Notes: generated from the sequence alone by a model not told the origin. Positions 16,003 to 24,258 are shown, counted from the first letter of the stretch. The stretch is 30,138 nucleotides of DNA from Enterocloster bolteae (GCA_021769025.1 JAETTS010000001.1:1-30138); one strand, 5' to 3'. A program made the numbers and translations.

Positions 16003-16836
16003 ATGAGAACGAAGACACTGAAAAAGATTCTGGTATACGGGTTTTTGATCCTGTTAATCGGAATGTTCCTATTCCCTGTGTACTGGATGGTAATCGCATC
16101 GTTTAAAGACAACAGCGTGCTGATCTCATGGCCCCCTGATTTTTCCCTTTCCTTTTCCAACCTGGACAATTATAGGACGATGTTTGGCAATGCAAAATAT
16201 TTGGGGTACTTTAAGAACAGCCTGATCACTTCCGCCGGCTCTGTGGCAATCAGCCTGATGGTGTCTGTGCTTGCGGCTTACGGGTTTTCCCGTTTTCAGT
16301 TTAGGGGGAAGAATCTTCTCATGACCTCCCTGATGAATATCCAGGTCTTTCCGGTGACGGTGATCATTATCTCCCTGTTTACATTTTACTCCAAATTAGG
16401 GCTTCAGAGTACATATCAGGGGCTGATTCTGGCTGATTTGGTGTATTCCTTGCCATTTACGGTGTGGTTTTTGAAGGCATTCATCGATACGGTTCCGGTC
16501 TCTCTGGACGAGGCGGCCAGGATCGACGGATGCTCCAGGCTTCAGGTGCTTTGGCAGGTGATCCTGCCTGTGGTGCGGCCGGGGTTGATTGCCATCAGCA
16601 TTTATACGTTTTTGTATTCCTGGGATGACTTTGTATTTGCACAGATTATAATGAAGAAAGAGACGATGAAGACATTGCCTGTAGGTATGGCCAGCAGTTT
16701 TATCGGGGAATTTATTTTTGACTATGCAGGTATGATGACATTGTCTGTGCTGGCATCTTTGCCGGTGGTGGTGGCGTTTATATTTGCGGGTAAGTATATG
16801 GTGGAGGGGCTTACTAGTGGGGCGGTGAAGGGGTAG
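16003..16836 (+). CDS. ABC sugar transporter permease (MalG/UgpE type)
   Basis: A 277-residue permease, the second half of the transporter. A first membrane helix (ILVYGFLILLIGMFLFPVYW) is followed by the periplasmic-side loop typical of MalG (IASFKDN...), further helices, and the EAA loop DEAARIDGCSRLQVLWQVIL. The ATG at 16003 has GAGAGGAGG upstream and lies 12 bases after the first permease. It is the last recognisable gene of the operon; no ATPase gene and no glycoside hydrolase follow. The end (GGAVKG) is the usual C-terminus of this family. No clear terminator follows directly. Confidence 0.94.
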   Translation: MRTKTLKKILVYGFLILLIGMFLFPVYWMVIASFKDNSVLISWPPDFSLSFSNLDNYRTMFGNAKYLGYFKNSLITSAGSVAISLMVSVLAAYGFSRFQFRGKNLLMTSLMNIQVFPVTVIIISLFTFYSKLGLQSTYQGLILADLVYSLPFTVWFLKAFIDTVPVSLDEAARIDGCSRLQVLWQVILPVVRPGLIAISIYTFLYSWDDFVFAQIIMKKETMKTLPVGMASSFIGEFIFDYAGMMTLSVLASLPVVVAFIFAGKYMVEGLTSGAVKG

Positions 16837-16919
16837 GATTGAAGGGATATTTAGGGGAGATGAGAGATGTCGGTGGGGGGAGAGGGTGGATAAAAGGTTT
16901 GTTAAAAGGTTCGCTCCGG

Positions 16920-17050
16920 AGCTACGTTGTTGGCGGAGCAAAGGGGTGAACGGCAGAGTTTGGGAATGATACTGATCAATTCGTGCATTTCTTTTTGGGT
17001 CAATGCTTGCCGTTTCTTAATGAATATTTGTATATGGCGATAACGTAGCT
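16920..17050. repeat. Nested inverted repeats in a gene-poor 412-base gap
   Basis: The gap 16837-17249 holds no convincing gene before the rpsF promoter. Inside it AGCTACGTT (16920-16928) pairs perfectly with AACGTAGCT (17042-17050), and nested within these AACGGCA (16949-16955) pairs with TGCCGTT (17008-17014); GCATT and AATGC form a small inner stem. The minus strand is open for 61 codons across it, in a basic, unrecognised sequence. It could be a remnant of a small mobile palindromic element or a structured transcript. The bases 16837-16900 are purine-rich and show nothing. Confidence 0.4.
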
Positions 17051-17145
17051 TGGAGAGGGGATTCTTAACTAAACGGCATTGGTTCAAGGATTATCTGAAC
17101 GATTCCCTTTTCAGAAAAAATTCATACAAGAATTGACAGAATCCC

Positions 17146-17174
17146 TTGCATTTTAAGGAAATTTCTGTTACAAT
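17146..17174 (+). promoter_or_regulatory. Promoter of the rpsF-ssb-rpsR operon
   Basis: TTGCAT at 17146-17151, a 17-base spacer and TACAAT at 17169-17174. A better -35 hexamer, TTGACA at about 17133, is too far away to pair with this -10 box. The element lies 76 bases before the rpsF start, leaving a leader of about 70 bases. Confidence 0.6.
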
Positions 17175-17195
17175 AACTTTCCGTGACACATCAAT

Positions 17196-17240
17196 CCTTG
17201 CTCTCGGAACTGAAAACGAGGGCCAGAGACCATAAGGAGG
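17196..17240 (+). promoter_or_regulatory. Candidate structured leader of rpsF (possible S6/S18 autoregulation)
   Basis: GCTCTCG (17200-17206) pairs with CGAGGGC (17217-17223) around a ten-base loop, and CCTT (17196-17199) can pair with AAGG (17234-17237), which is part of the AAGGAGG ribosome binding site of rpsF. Leaders bound by S6:S18 are known upstream of rpsF in many bacteria. I see the hairpin and the partial masking of the site; that this is the known S6/S18 motif is inference. Confidence 0.4.
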
Positions 17241-17249
17241 TAAGAAACT

Positions 17250-17537
17250 ATGAACAAATATGAGTTAGCTGTTGTTCTTAGCGTAAAACTCGAAGATGAA
17301 GAGAGAGCTGCTGCCATTGAGAAGGTAACGGGATACATTACCCGTTTTGGCGGTACTGTGACCAACATTGATGAATGGGGCAAGAAGAGACTTGCCTATG
17401 AGATTCAGAAAATGAAAGAGGCATACTACTACTTCATTCAGTTCGAGTCTGATTCCAACTGTCCAAACGAATTGGAGTCCCATATTCGTATTATGGAACC
17501 GGTGATCAGATATTTATGCGTAAGACAAGATGCATAA
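17250..17537 (+). CDS. rpsF: 30S ribosomal protein S6
   Basis: A 95-residue protein with the S6 pattern: MNKYELAVVLSVKLEDEE at the start, VTNIDEWGKKRLAYEIQKMK in the middle and YFIQFESD and VIRYLCVRQD at the end. S6 binds the central domain of 16S rRNA as a dimer with S18 in the platform of the small subunit. The ATG at 17250 follows AAGGAGG. First gene of the classic rpsF-ssb-rpsR operon, with ssb 22 bases on. The short C-terminal tail without glutamate repeats is normal for Firmicutes. Confidence 0.98.
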   Translation: MNKYELAVVLSVKLEDEERAAAIEKVTGYITRFGGTVTNIDEWGKKRLAYEIQKMKEAYYYFIQFESDSNCPNELESHIRIMEPVIRYLCVRQDA

Positions 17538-17559
17538 CAGATAAAGAAAGCGTGATCGA

Positions 17560-18015
17560 ATGAATAGAGTAATCCTAATGGGTAGATTAACCAGAGATCC
17601 GGAAGTAAGATATTCCCAGGGCGAGAGAACGATGGCCATTGCAAGGTATACCCTTGCTGTAGACCGGAGAGGCCGCAGAGGCCAGAGCCAGGACGGAAGC
17701 GAGCAGACGGCGGATTTTATTCCCTGTGTGGCATTTGACAGGGCCGGGGAGTTTGCTGAGAAGTATTTCCGTCAGGGAATGCGGGTTTTGATTTCCGGAC
17801 GCATTCAGACTGGAAGTTATACCAACAGGGATGGACAGAAAGTTTATACAACGGAAGTGATTGTAGATGACCAGGAATTTGCAGACAGTAAGAATGCTTC
17901 TGCAGGCGGCGACAGCTACCAGCCTGTGTCAAGGCCGACTCCGGCCAGCGCCATCGGCGATGGATTTATGAATATTCCAGACGGCGTTGAGGACGAAGGT
18001 CTTCCGTTTAACTAA
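17560..18015 (+). CDS. ssb: Single-stranded DNA-binding protein
   Basis: A 151-residue SSB. The OB fold covers about residues 1-105 ([20 protein letters not shown], then [32 protein letters not shown] and [20 protein letters not shown]). A flexible linker and the acidic tip DEGLPFN follow; the tip recruits partner proteins, and here one asparagine follows the usual final phenylalanine. It binds single-stranded DNA as a tetramer in replication and repair. It lies between rpsF and rpsR in their conserved operon. No clear strong ribosome binding site was seen beyond AAAGAAAG, so translation may depend partly on coupling to rpsF. Confidence 0.97.
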   Translation: MNRVILMGRLTRDPEVRYSQGERTMAIARYTLAVDRRGRRGQSQDGSEQTADFIPCVAFDRAGEFAEKYFRQGMRVLISGRIQTGSYTNRDGQKVYTTEVIVDDQEFADSKNASAGGDSYQPVSRPTPASAIGDGFMNIPDGVEDEGLPFN

Positions 18016-18062
18016 ATATCACGGATCGTTGGGTTATCGATTATAGAAGGAGGTTGCAGACC

Positions 18063-18332
18063 ATGGCATTCAATAAGAATGATAAAGCTGACGGCGCTAA
18101 GGTCAGAAGAGGCGGCGCGATCCGCAGAAGAAAAAAAGTTTGTGTGTTCTGTGGTGAGAAGAATGGCGAGATCGATTACAAGGATACAAACAAGTTAAAG
18201 AGATACGTATCGGAGAGAGGCAAGATTCTTCCGAGAAGGATCACAGGAAACTGTGCGAAGCATCAGAGAGCATTGACAGTTGCAGTTAAGAGAGCACGTC
18301 ATCTGGCGCTGATGCCATATACGATGGAGTAA
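18063..18332 (+). CDS. rpsR: 30S ribosomal protein S18
   Basis: An 89-residue S18 with a basic N-terminus ([14 protein letters not shown]), the [19 protein letters not shown] core that contacts 16S rRNA, and the ending HLALMPYT. C and H residues (VCVFCGE and GNCAKHQ) form a zinc-binding C-plus type site. The ATG at 18063 is chosen because GAAGGAGG lies eight bases upstream; the frame extends three codons further. Last gene of the rpsF operon, followed by a strong terminator at 18340-18370. Confidence 0.98.
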   Translation: MAFNKNDKADGAKVRRGGAIRRRKKVCVFCGEKNGEIDYKDTNKLKRYVSERGKILPRRITGNCAKHQRALTVAVKRARHLALMPYTME

Positions 18333-18339
18333 AGGGATG

Positions 18340-18370
18340 GGACTGCTGCGATCCGCAGCAGTCCTTTTTT
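18340..18370 (+). terminator. Intrinsic terminator of the rpsF operon
   Basis: An 11-base perfect stem (GGACTGCTGCG/CGCAGCAGTCC) with a three-base ATC loop and six T, eight bases after the rpsR stop codon. Confidence 0.95.
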
Positions 18371-18405
18371 GTACCATAGGAAAGTGTGTCCTATGATACA
18401 AAAAA
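18365..18405. repeat. A/T-tailed inverted repeat overlapping the rpsR terminator T run
   Basis: TTTTTTGTACCATAGGA (18365-18381) is complementary in 16 of 17 positions to 18389-18405 around a seven-base loop. Its first six bases are the T run of the rpsR terminator. The hairpin could form in a read-through transcript, or end transcription coming from the other direction. Confidence 0.55.
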
Positions 18406-18435
18406 GTGACCTAAGGATCGCACTGTGGCGGAAAG

Positions 18436-18497
18436 GAATCATGACGTTTAAGCGACCCGCCGCAGGCGGAGAGGCCTGCGGAGCAGGATTCTTTTTT
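18436..18497 (+). terminator. GC-rich hairpin with a T run upstream of gdpP; alternative foldings
   Basis: CCGCAGGC (18460-18467) pairs with GCCTGCGG (18474-18481); the outer GAATC (18436-18440) pairs with GATTC (18487-18491), directly followed by six T. A second hairpin, CCGCC-GCA-GGCGG (18457-18469), is mutually exclusive with the first. It could be a terminator of a short transcript or a conditional attenuator before gdpP. Confidence 0.5.
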
Positions 18498-18538
18498 ATA
18501 TTTGGAAATTCAAAGTCATGGACTTGAAGCTTTTCTTA

Positions 18539-18547
18539 TGGTATACT
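18539..18547 (+). promoter_or_regulatory. Extended -10 promoter for gdpP
   Basis: TGG-TATACT forms an extended -10 element (TGnTATACT) about 66 bases before the gdpP start; no good -35 box is present. It would let gdpP-rplI-dnaB be transcribed independently of the hairpin at 18436-18497. Confidence 0.4.
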
Positions 18548-18612
18548 GGGAACACTTAAACGAGTCATACCGAAAGCAGAGCACAATTCGGTGCCTCCAG
18601 AGGAGAAAGCCT

Positions 18613-20655
18613 ATGAATAAGAAAAAGAAAGTAAAGGGCCAATTGGGAATCTATCTGCAATGGCCTCTGATCTTAGGGACATTGGTGGTCCTTATGAATG
18701 TGGCGGCAGGAGCTGTCAATATAACAGCCGGCCTGGTCATATGCCTGTTTACCCTGGTATATCTGGCCATAGCAATCTTTCTTTATGTCTACAAACGAAA
18801 GCGGCTGTTGGCCGGTCTGGTGGAATTCTCCGCGGACTATGCCTGGGTGCAGAAAAAACTGTTGTCAGATCTGGATCTTCCCTATGCGATGACCGATGAC
18901 ACTGGCTATATTTTATGGACCAATGACCGGTTCGCAGAACTGATGAAGGGAGATAACAGTAGTGGGCGCACCTTACCATCTATGTTTCCGGGAATCACAA
19001 AAGATATGCTGTCAAGCTTAAAGGAAAGCACCAGCCTGCACATTTCCTTTGGAGAATCAAAATACCGTATGGATCTGAAGCCAGTGATGATGGAGCCGGA
19101 TGAGCAGGCCGCAGAGTTTTTGGAGGCAGGCCAGAAAAGTTCGCTTTTTGCCGTGTATCTGTTTGACGAGACTGAAATTCTGCAGTACAAACAGGAGATT
19201 GATGATCAGAAAATGGTAGCCGGCCTGATCTATCTGGACAATTATGATGAAGCCTTAGAGAGTGTGGAGGAGGTTCGCCGTTCTCTCCTCATGGCTCTGA
19301 TCGACCGAAAGATCAACAAATATATCTCGGGAATGACCGGAGTGGTGAAAAAGCTGGAGAAGGACAAATATTTTTTTGCTATCAAGCAGCACTATGTGCC
19401 GGAGATGCGGGAACAACGCTTCTCCATTCTGGAAGAAGTAAAAGCAGTAAACATTGGCAATGAGATGTCCGTGACATTAAGCATTGGCCTTGGCATGAAC
19501 GGCGGATCCTATGGGCAGAACTATGAGTTTGCCCGTATGGCCATCGATATGGCCCTGGGGCGCGGAGGCGACCAGGCGGTGATCAAGAGCGCCGAGAAGA
19601 TTGAATACTTTGGCGGAAAATCTCAACAGCAGGAGAAGACCACCCGAGTCAAGGCACGAGTCAAGGCCCATGCTTTAAGAGAGTTAATGGAGACCAAGGA
19701 TCGCTTGCTGATCATGGGCCACAGACTGGGGGATGTGGACTCCTTTGGAGCGTCTGTAGGTATCTACCGGATCGCAACAGCCCTGGACAAGAAGGCACAT
19801 ATTGTGATTAACGAAGTGACTTCATCGGTTCGCCCTGTGATGGAGCGGTTTGTCAACAACCAGTATCCGGATGACCTGTTTTTAAACGGAGAGCAGGCGG
19901 CAGAGCTGGTAGATGCCAATACCATCCTTGTGGTGGTGGACGTGAACCGTCCAAGCATTACGGATGCGCCTCAGCTTCTCCAGATGGTAAAGACCATTGT
20001 CGTGCTGGATCACCACAGGCAGAGCAGCGAGATCATAGACAACGCGGTGCTATCCTACGTGGAGCCCTATGCTTCTTCCGCCTGCGAGATGGTGGCGGAG
20101 GTGCTGCAGTACATTGCAGATGATATCAAGATCAAATCCCAGGAAGCAGATGCCATGTATGCTGGTATTGTAATCGATACCAACAATTTTAACAATCAGA
20201 CAGGAGTTCGTACCTTTGAGGCAGCCGCTTACCTAAGGCGTTGCGGTGCAGATATTACCAGAGTCAGAAAGCTGTTTCGGGACGACATGGAGAACTATAA
20301 GGCCAGAGCCCAGGCAGTCAACCAGGCAGAGGTATTCGAGAAAGCCTTTGCTATCAGCGAATGTCCCACCCAGGGCATTGAGAATCCAACGATTGTTGCG
20401 GCCCAGGCGGCCAATGAATTGTTGGAAATTAAGGGAATCAAGGCTTCTGTGGTAATGTCTAAGTATAATGGAATGATCTACCTAAGCGCCCGTTCCATAG
20501 ATGAGGTCAATGTACAGGTGATGATGGAGCGTTTAGGCGGCGGTGGCCATCGTGCTATGGCGGGAGCCCAGCTGAAAGGAGTTTCCATTGACGAGGCAAA
20601 GCAGAAACTGAAAGAAGTAATCAAAGAAATGATAGAAAAAGGCGAAGTCAGCTAA
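18613..20655 (+). CDS. gdpP: Cyclic-di-AMP phosphodiesterase GdpP
   Basis: A 680-residue membrane protein with the full GdpP plan: two N-terminal membrane helices (residues about 10-55), a PAS-like domain (LPYAMTDDTGYILWTND), a degenerate GGDEF domain, and a DHH/DHHA1 phosphodiesterase. Metal ligands are visible in MGHRLGDVDS, VVVDVNRPS, VVLDHHRQSSE and GIVIDTNNF, and the DHHA1 motif is GGGGHRAMAGAQ. It hydrolyses c-di-AMP to pApA and so affects osmolyte and wall homeostasis. The ATG at 18613 has AGGAGAA upstream; the frame runs back to a TTG at 18502, but that stretch is leader. rplI and dnaB follow closely in the usual Firmicute order. Confidence 0.96.
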   Translation: MNKKKKVKGQLGIYLQWPLILGTLVVLMNVAAGAVNITAGLVICLFTLVYLAIAIFLYVYKRKRLLAGLVEFSADYAWVQKKLLSDLDLPYAMTDDTGYILWTNDRFAELMKGDNSSGRTLPSMFPGITKDMLSSLKESTSLHISFGESKYRMDLKPVMMEPDEQAAEFLEAGQKSSLFAVYLFDETEILQYKQEIDDQKMVAGLIYLDNYDEALESVEEVRRSLLMALIDRKINKYISGMTGVVKKLEKDKYFFAIKQHYVPEMREQRFSILEEVKAVNIGNEMSVTLSIGLGMNGGSYGQNYEFARMAIDMALGRGGDQAVIKSAEKIEYFGGKSQQQEKTTRVKARVKAHALRELMETKDRLLIMGHRLGDVDSFGASVGIYRIATALDKKAHIVINEVTSSVRPVMERFVNNQYPDDLFLNGEQAAELVDANTILVVVDVNRPSITDAPQLLQMVKTIVVLDHHRQSSEIIDNAVLSYVEPYASSACEMVAEVLQYIADDIKIKSQEADAMYAGIVIDTNNFNNQTGVRTFEAAAYLRRCGADITRVRKLFRDDMENYKARAQAVNQAEVFEKAFAISECPTQGIENPTIVAAQAANELLEIKGIKASVVMSKYNGMIYLSARSIDEVNVQVMMERLGGGGHRAMAGAQLKGVSIDEAKQKLKEVIKEMIEKGEVS

Positions 20656-20679
20656 AGAAGAGACGAGGAGGAGACGATA

Positions 20680-21126
20680 ATGGAGATTGTTTTATTAGAA
20701 GATGTAAAAACTCTGGGGAAAAAGGGCCAGGTTGTCAAGGTAAATGAAGGTTACGCCCGGAATTTTATTTTGCCCAAAAAGCTAGGGGTGGAAGCTACAT
20801 CAAAAAATTTGAATGACTTAAAGCTTAAGAAGGCCAATGAAGAGAAGATCGCAGCCCAGCAGCTGGCAGCGGCAAGGGAACTGGGAGATAAGCTGGAAAA
20901 AGCATCGGTGACCCTGGCCATCAAAGCAGGGGACAACGGAAAAGCGTTTGGCTCCGTATCAAGCAAAGAGATTGCCAAGGCAATTGAAGACCAATTAAGC
21001 CTGGATATTGACAAGAAGAAGCTGGTGCTTCCAGAACCGTTAAAAACCTTTGGAACTCATGAGGTGCCGGTAAAGCTTCATAAGGATGTGACAGCAAAGC
21101 TGGCGGTTAAGGTAGTAGAAGCGTAA
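20680..21126 (+). CDS. rplI: 50S ribosomal protein L9
   Basis: A 148-residue L9 with the signature [20 protein letters not shown] and [17 protein letters not shown], a long connecting helix (about residues 42-75), and a C-terminal rRNA-binding domain ([16 protein letters not shown]...[13 protein letters not shown]). L9 binds 23S rRNA at the base of the L1 stalk. The ATG at 20680 has GAGGAGGAG upstream. It sits 24 bases after gdpP and 10 bases before dnaB, in one operon. Confidence 0.98.
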   Translation: MEIVLLEDVKTLGKKGQVVKVNEGYARNFILPKKLGVEATSKNLNDLKLKKANEEKIAAQQLAAARELGDKLEKASVTLAIKAGDNGKAFGSVSSKEIAKAIEDQLSLDIDKKKLVLPEPLKTFGTHEVPVKLHKDVTAKLAVKVVEA

Positions 21127-21136
21127 GGAGAATACC

Positions 21137-22483
21137 ATGGATGAAGCCCTCATAAAGCGGGTACTCCCTCACAGCATTGAGGGGGAACAATCGGTCATCG
21201 GTTCTATGCTGATGGACCGGGAGGCCATCATCGCCGCTTCTGAGATTGTCACGGCAGATGACTTCTATCAGCACCCCTATGGCATTATGTTTGAGGCGAT
21301 GGTTGAACTGTTTAACGAAGGAAAACCAGTGGATCTGGTGACGCTCCAGGATCGATTGAAGGAGAAGGATGTACCGCCAGAGATTTCCAGTCTGGACTTT
21401 GTCCGGGATATCATTACCACGGTGCCTACATCAGCCAATGTGAAATCCTACGCCACCATTGTAAAAGAAAAGGCTGTGTTGCGGAGGCTGATCCGGATCA
21501 ACGAGGAGATTGCCAACACCTGCTATCTGGGTAGGGAGCCCTTGGAGACCATTTTGGCAGACACAGAAAAGAAGATTTTTGACCTGCTCCAGAATCGGAA
21601 TTCTGGAGAGTTTGTTCCGATTCGCCAGGTGGCTTTAAATGTGTTGGAGAACATAGAGAAGGCATATAGGACCAGGGAGACAGTTACAGGAGTTCCCACA
21701 GGGTTTCACGATCTGGATTACAAGACATCAGGGTTTCAGCCCTCTGACCTGATTCTTCTTGCTGCCCGTCCCTCCATGGGCAAGACGGCATTTGTCCTGA
21801 ATGTGGTGGATTATGTGACGGTGAGAAGGGGAATACCATGCATGGTATTCAGCCTTGAGATGTCCAAGGAACAGCTGGTAAACCGTATGCTGTCCATGGA
21901 ATCCAATGTAGATACCCAGAAACTGCGGACAGGTACTTTGACAGATTCGGATTGGGACGCTGTGGTGGAGGGGGTTGGAGTCATTGGCAGTTCCACTCTG
22001 ATTATTGACGATACTCCCGGGATTTCTGTCACAGAGCTGCGTTCCAAATGCCGAAAGGTTAAGCTGGAACATGGGCTGGGTATGGTGATTATCGATTACC
22101 TTCAGTTGATGACAGGAAGCGGGAAAAACGGTGACAACCGTCAGCAGGAGATCTCTGAGATCTCCCGTTCTCTGAAGGCTCTGGCCAGGGAGTTAAAGGC
22201 TCCGGTTGTGGCTCTGTCCCAGCTGAGCCGTGCCTGTGAGACCAGGGCGGATCACCGCCCTATGCTTTCAGACCTTCGTGAGTCAGGCGCTATCGAGCAG
22301 GACGCGGATGTCGTTATGTTTCTGTACCGGGATGATTATTATAATAAAGATTCTGAAATGAAGGATATCGCGGAGGTCATTATTGCCAAACAGAGAAATG
22401 GTCCTATTGGAACCGTGAATCTGTTGTGGATGCCTCAGTTTACGAAGTTTGTCAATGCGGTCAGACAGCCGGAACAGCATTGA
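21137..22483 (+). CDS. dnaB: Replicative DNA helicase
   Basis: A 448-residue DnaB-type hexameric helicase (called dnaC in Bacillus). The N-terminal helical domain (LPHSIEGEQSVIGSMLMDRE) covers about 1-150, then a linker and a RecA-like ATPase: Walker A LAARPSMGKTAFV near residue 215, Walker B MVIIDYLQLM, and VVALSQLSRACETR. The end MPQFTKFVN is typical. It unwinds DNA ahead of the replisome. The ATG at 21137 has AAGGAG upstream. Last gene of the gdpP-rplI-dnaB operon, ended by a hairpin with a T run at 22524-22576. No intein or insertion is present. Confidence 0.98.
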   Translation: MDEALIKRVLPHSIEGEQSVIGSMLMDREAIIAASEIVTADDFYQHPYGIMFEAMVELFNEGKPVDLVTLQDRLKEKDVPPEISSLDFVRDIITTVPTSANVKSYATIVKEKAVLRRLIRINEEIANTCYLGREPLETILADTEKKIFDLLQNRNSGEFVPIRQVALNVLENIEKAYRTRETVTGVPTGFHDLDYKTSGFQPSDLILLAARPSMGKTAFVLNVVDYVTVRRGIPCMVFSLEMSKEQLVNRMLSMESNVDTQKLRTGTLTDSDWDAVVEGVGVIGSSTLIIDDTPGISVTELRSKCRKVKLEHGLGMVIIDYLQLMTGSGKNGDNRQQEISEISRSLKALARELKAPVVALSQLSRACETRADHRPMLSDLRESGAIEQDADVVMFLYRDDYYNKDSEMKDIAEVIIAKQRNGPIGTVNLLWMPQFTKFVNAVRQPEQH

Positions 22484-22523
22484 CATACTGACACAAAAGA
22501 CAAACACTACGAAATTTCTGTCA

Positions 22524-22576
22524 AAATACCGGAAACCAGATTTGCAGACAGCACTGGGCCGGTATTTTTTTATTTT
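22524..22576 (+). terminator. Intrinsic terminator after dnaB
   Basis: AAATACCGG (22524-22532) pairs with CCGGTATTT (22559-22567), with an inner CCAG/CTGG extension, followed by a T-rich tail. Confidence 0.85.
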
Positions 22577-22682
22577 TTAATCATAATATTTATTCTTAAG
22601 TCATATGATGTTAATAAGGTATGGACATGCACACAGAATGCAAAGAAGGATTGTGTTATTATGAACCAAAGGAGAGGATCAT

Positions 22683-23471
22683 ATGGCGGAGATACGTTAT
22701 TTGATATCAGATGCAGCCAAAAAGGTAGATGTGGAATCCCATGTTCTTCGATATTGGGAGGATGAGTTGGAAATGCAGATTCCAAGAAATGAGATGGGAC
22801 ATCGGTATTATACGGATTACCAGATCCGCTTATTTCGTCAGATAAAGGAACTGAAAGAGAAAGGATACCAGCTGAAGGCAATCAAAGGTGCCTTAAATAA
22901 AATGTCAGGCGGGATGAATGACATCATCATTGCCGAAGATTATATGGAGGAAGATATGAAAGCAGCCTGGAAAGAGAGCCAAATAAGAGAGGGGCATATG
23001 AAGGAGAGGCAGACAAAAGAGAAAGAAAAGGAAGGGGAAAATGCCTGTAAAACGGAGTCCGAAGCTCAGGAGATAAGCCTTGAGACAGCCGCTCCCATAC
23101 AGCCGTTTAAGACAGCCGATATAACGTCTGAGAAGATGGCGCAGCTTCAGAGCATCATGAATCATATCATTGGACAGGCTATGGAAGCCAACATGGAGAG
23201 GATCAGCAAAGAAATAACAAAAGAGGTCAGTGAAAATGTCAGCGAGACCATCAGTGAAAATGTCAGTGAAAATGTGACCGACCGGGTGATGAAAGAAGTG
23301 GAGTATCTGCTTCGTGTCAATGATGAGAAGGAAGAAGAGCGGTTCAAGCAGTTGGATGAAACCATACGGGCCTATCAGAAAAACGGAAGAGGGAGAGCGG
23401 AAGCAGCGGCAACGAAGATGCCCTTTTTCAAAAAGAAGAAATTTGGAAAAAGCGGGAAGAAGCTTTTTTAG
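22683..23471 (+). CDS. MerR-type DNA-binding protein with a repeat-containing coiled-coil tail
   Basis: A 262-residue protein. Residues about 5-75 form a MerR winged helix (RYLISDAAKKVDVESHVLRYW, HRYYTDYQIRLFRQIKELKE), recalling the MerR-like domain of chromosome-associated proteins such as RacA. Residues 95-155 are charged and probably disordered. Residues about 180-200 contain near-repeats of SENVSE (ENVSETISENVSENVTDRV), encoded by short tandem repeats at 23224-23275, inside a predicted coiled coil. The tail is very basic (FFKKKKFGKSGKKLF). There is no ligand-binding cysteine cluster. The ATG at 22683 has AGGAGAGG upstream. Monocistronic, convergent with the C26 peptidase gene. A structural or nucleoid-related role is possible; unproven. 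Confidence 0.8.
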   Translation: MAEIRYLISDAAKKVDVESHVLRYWEDELEMQIPRNEMGHRYYTDYQIRLFRQIKELKEKGYQLKAIKGALNKMSGGMNDIIIAEDYMEEDMKAAWKESQIREGHMKERQTKEKEKEGENACKTESEAQEISLETAAPIQPFKTADITSEKMAQLQSIMNHIIGQAMEANMERISKEITKEVSENVSETISENVSENVTDRVMKEVEYLLRVNDEKEEERFKQLDETIRAYQKNGRGRAEAAATKMPFFKKKKFGKSGKKLF

Positions 23472-23518
23472 AAACCATAGGGCCCTCTGCCTGGCAGGGA
23501 GCCCCGTGATGGAACGGA

Positions 23519-24229
23519 TCATCCGCATGCTTTTACAAAATGTGAAAACAGGCTGGCAGCGGATGGATCCTGACCCCATAGATACTCCGGATGCCATTGA
23601 ACGCCAACCAGAAACGGATAGTCTGGCATTTCTATGGCCTCGATGAGCCCATCCGGCCCAGTACCGCTTACGATACATCCGGCGGCCAAGTCTTTAACAG
23701 CCTGATGATGCATGCTGTTTACCTTGATGCTTGAAGACTGACAGATACTTGCCAACCTGGTTCCAGGAACGATGGATACAGAGTGGGACGGGGTAGCATA
23801 AGGAAACGGCTGCTTGTGGGCAATGGGGAAGGCTTGGGGAAACTGGCTGGGAAGATCCTGGTATATGGTGCCTCCCAGACCGATATTGATCAGCTGGATT
23901 CCGCGGCAGATACCTAGAATCGGCTTTTTCGCTTCCATAACAAGACGCAAAAGGGTTAATTCCAGAGAATCCCGTTTGTCTGACACCTCTCCGCAGTGTA
24001 TATGGGTCTCCTCTCCAAACAAAAAGGGATGGACATCCGGGCCGCCGGTGAAAAGGAAACCGTCCAGCATGGAAACCAATTGCTTCAGATCCGGCTCTTC
24101 CAACTCTAGTGGCAGGACAACCGGAGCGCCGCCGGCTCCTTTAACGGCACCTAAGTAAGTATTTCGCATAGAGATATCGTTGGTATGGATGTCATGGGAT
24201 GGGGTTAAGCCAATGAATGGTCTGCTCAT
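23519..24229 (-). CDS. Class I glutamine amidotransferase-like hydrolase (peptidase C26, PuuD-like)
   Basis: A 236-residue protein of the gamma-glutamyl-gamma-aminobutyrate hydrolase family. The nucleophile is C108 in LGICRGIQLIN, and the His-Glu pair is H213/E215 in GVQWHPEYLW. TGGPDVHPFLFGEE near residue 61 and NSMHHQAVKDLA near 171 are also characteristic. PuuD cleaves gamma-glutamyl-GABA in putrescine breakdown, but many members act on other gamma-glutamyl compounds, and no other putrescine gene is nearby. The ATG at 24229 has AGGAGG upstream. A GC-rich imperfect hairpin (about 23481-23506) lies between its stop and the MerR-like gene. Cytoplasmic. Confidence 0.9.
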   Translation of the reverse strand: MSRPFIGLTPSHDIHTNDISMRNTYLGAVKGAGGAPVVLPLELEEPDLKQLVSMLDGFLFTGGPDVHPFLFGEETHIHCGEVSDKRDSLELTLLRLVMEAKKPILGICRGIQLINIGLGGTIYQDLPSQFPQAFPIAHKQPFPYATPSHSVSIVPGTRLASICQSSSIKVNSMHHQAVKDLAAGCIVSGTGPDGLIEAIEMPDYPFLVGVQWHPEYLWGQDPSAASLFSHFVKACG

Positions 24230-24258
24230 AAAGTCCTCCTGGATTTTGTTTCATGAAA

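Noticed and set aside
16902..17087. A 61-codon minus-strand frame as a gene
   Set aside because: No convincing ribosome binding site or recognisable family, and it overlaps inverted repeats; kept only as part of the unexplained element.
23115..23122. A third GCCGATAT, on the plus strand
   Set aside because: It lies inside the MerR-like coding region, has no TAAA-like -35 box at the right distance, and no plus-strand gene starts downstream.
23481..23506. GC-rich hairpin between the MerR-like and C26 peptidase genes as a terminator
   Set aside because: The stem has a mismatch and a wobble, and neither strand has a T run.
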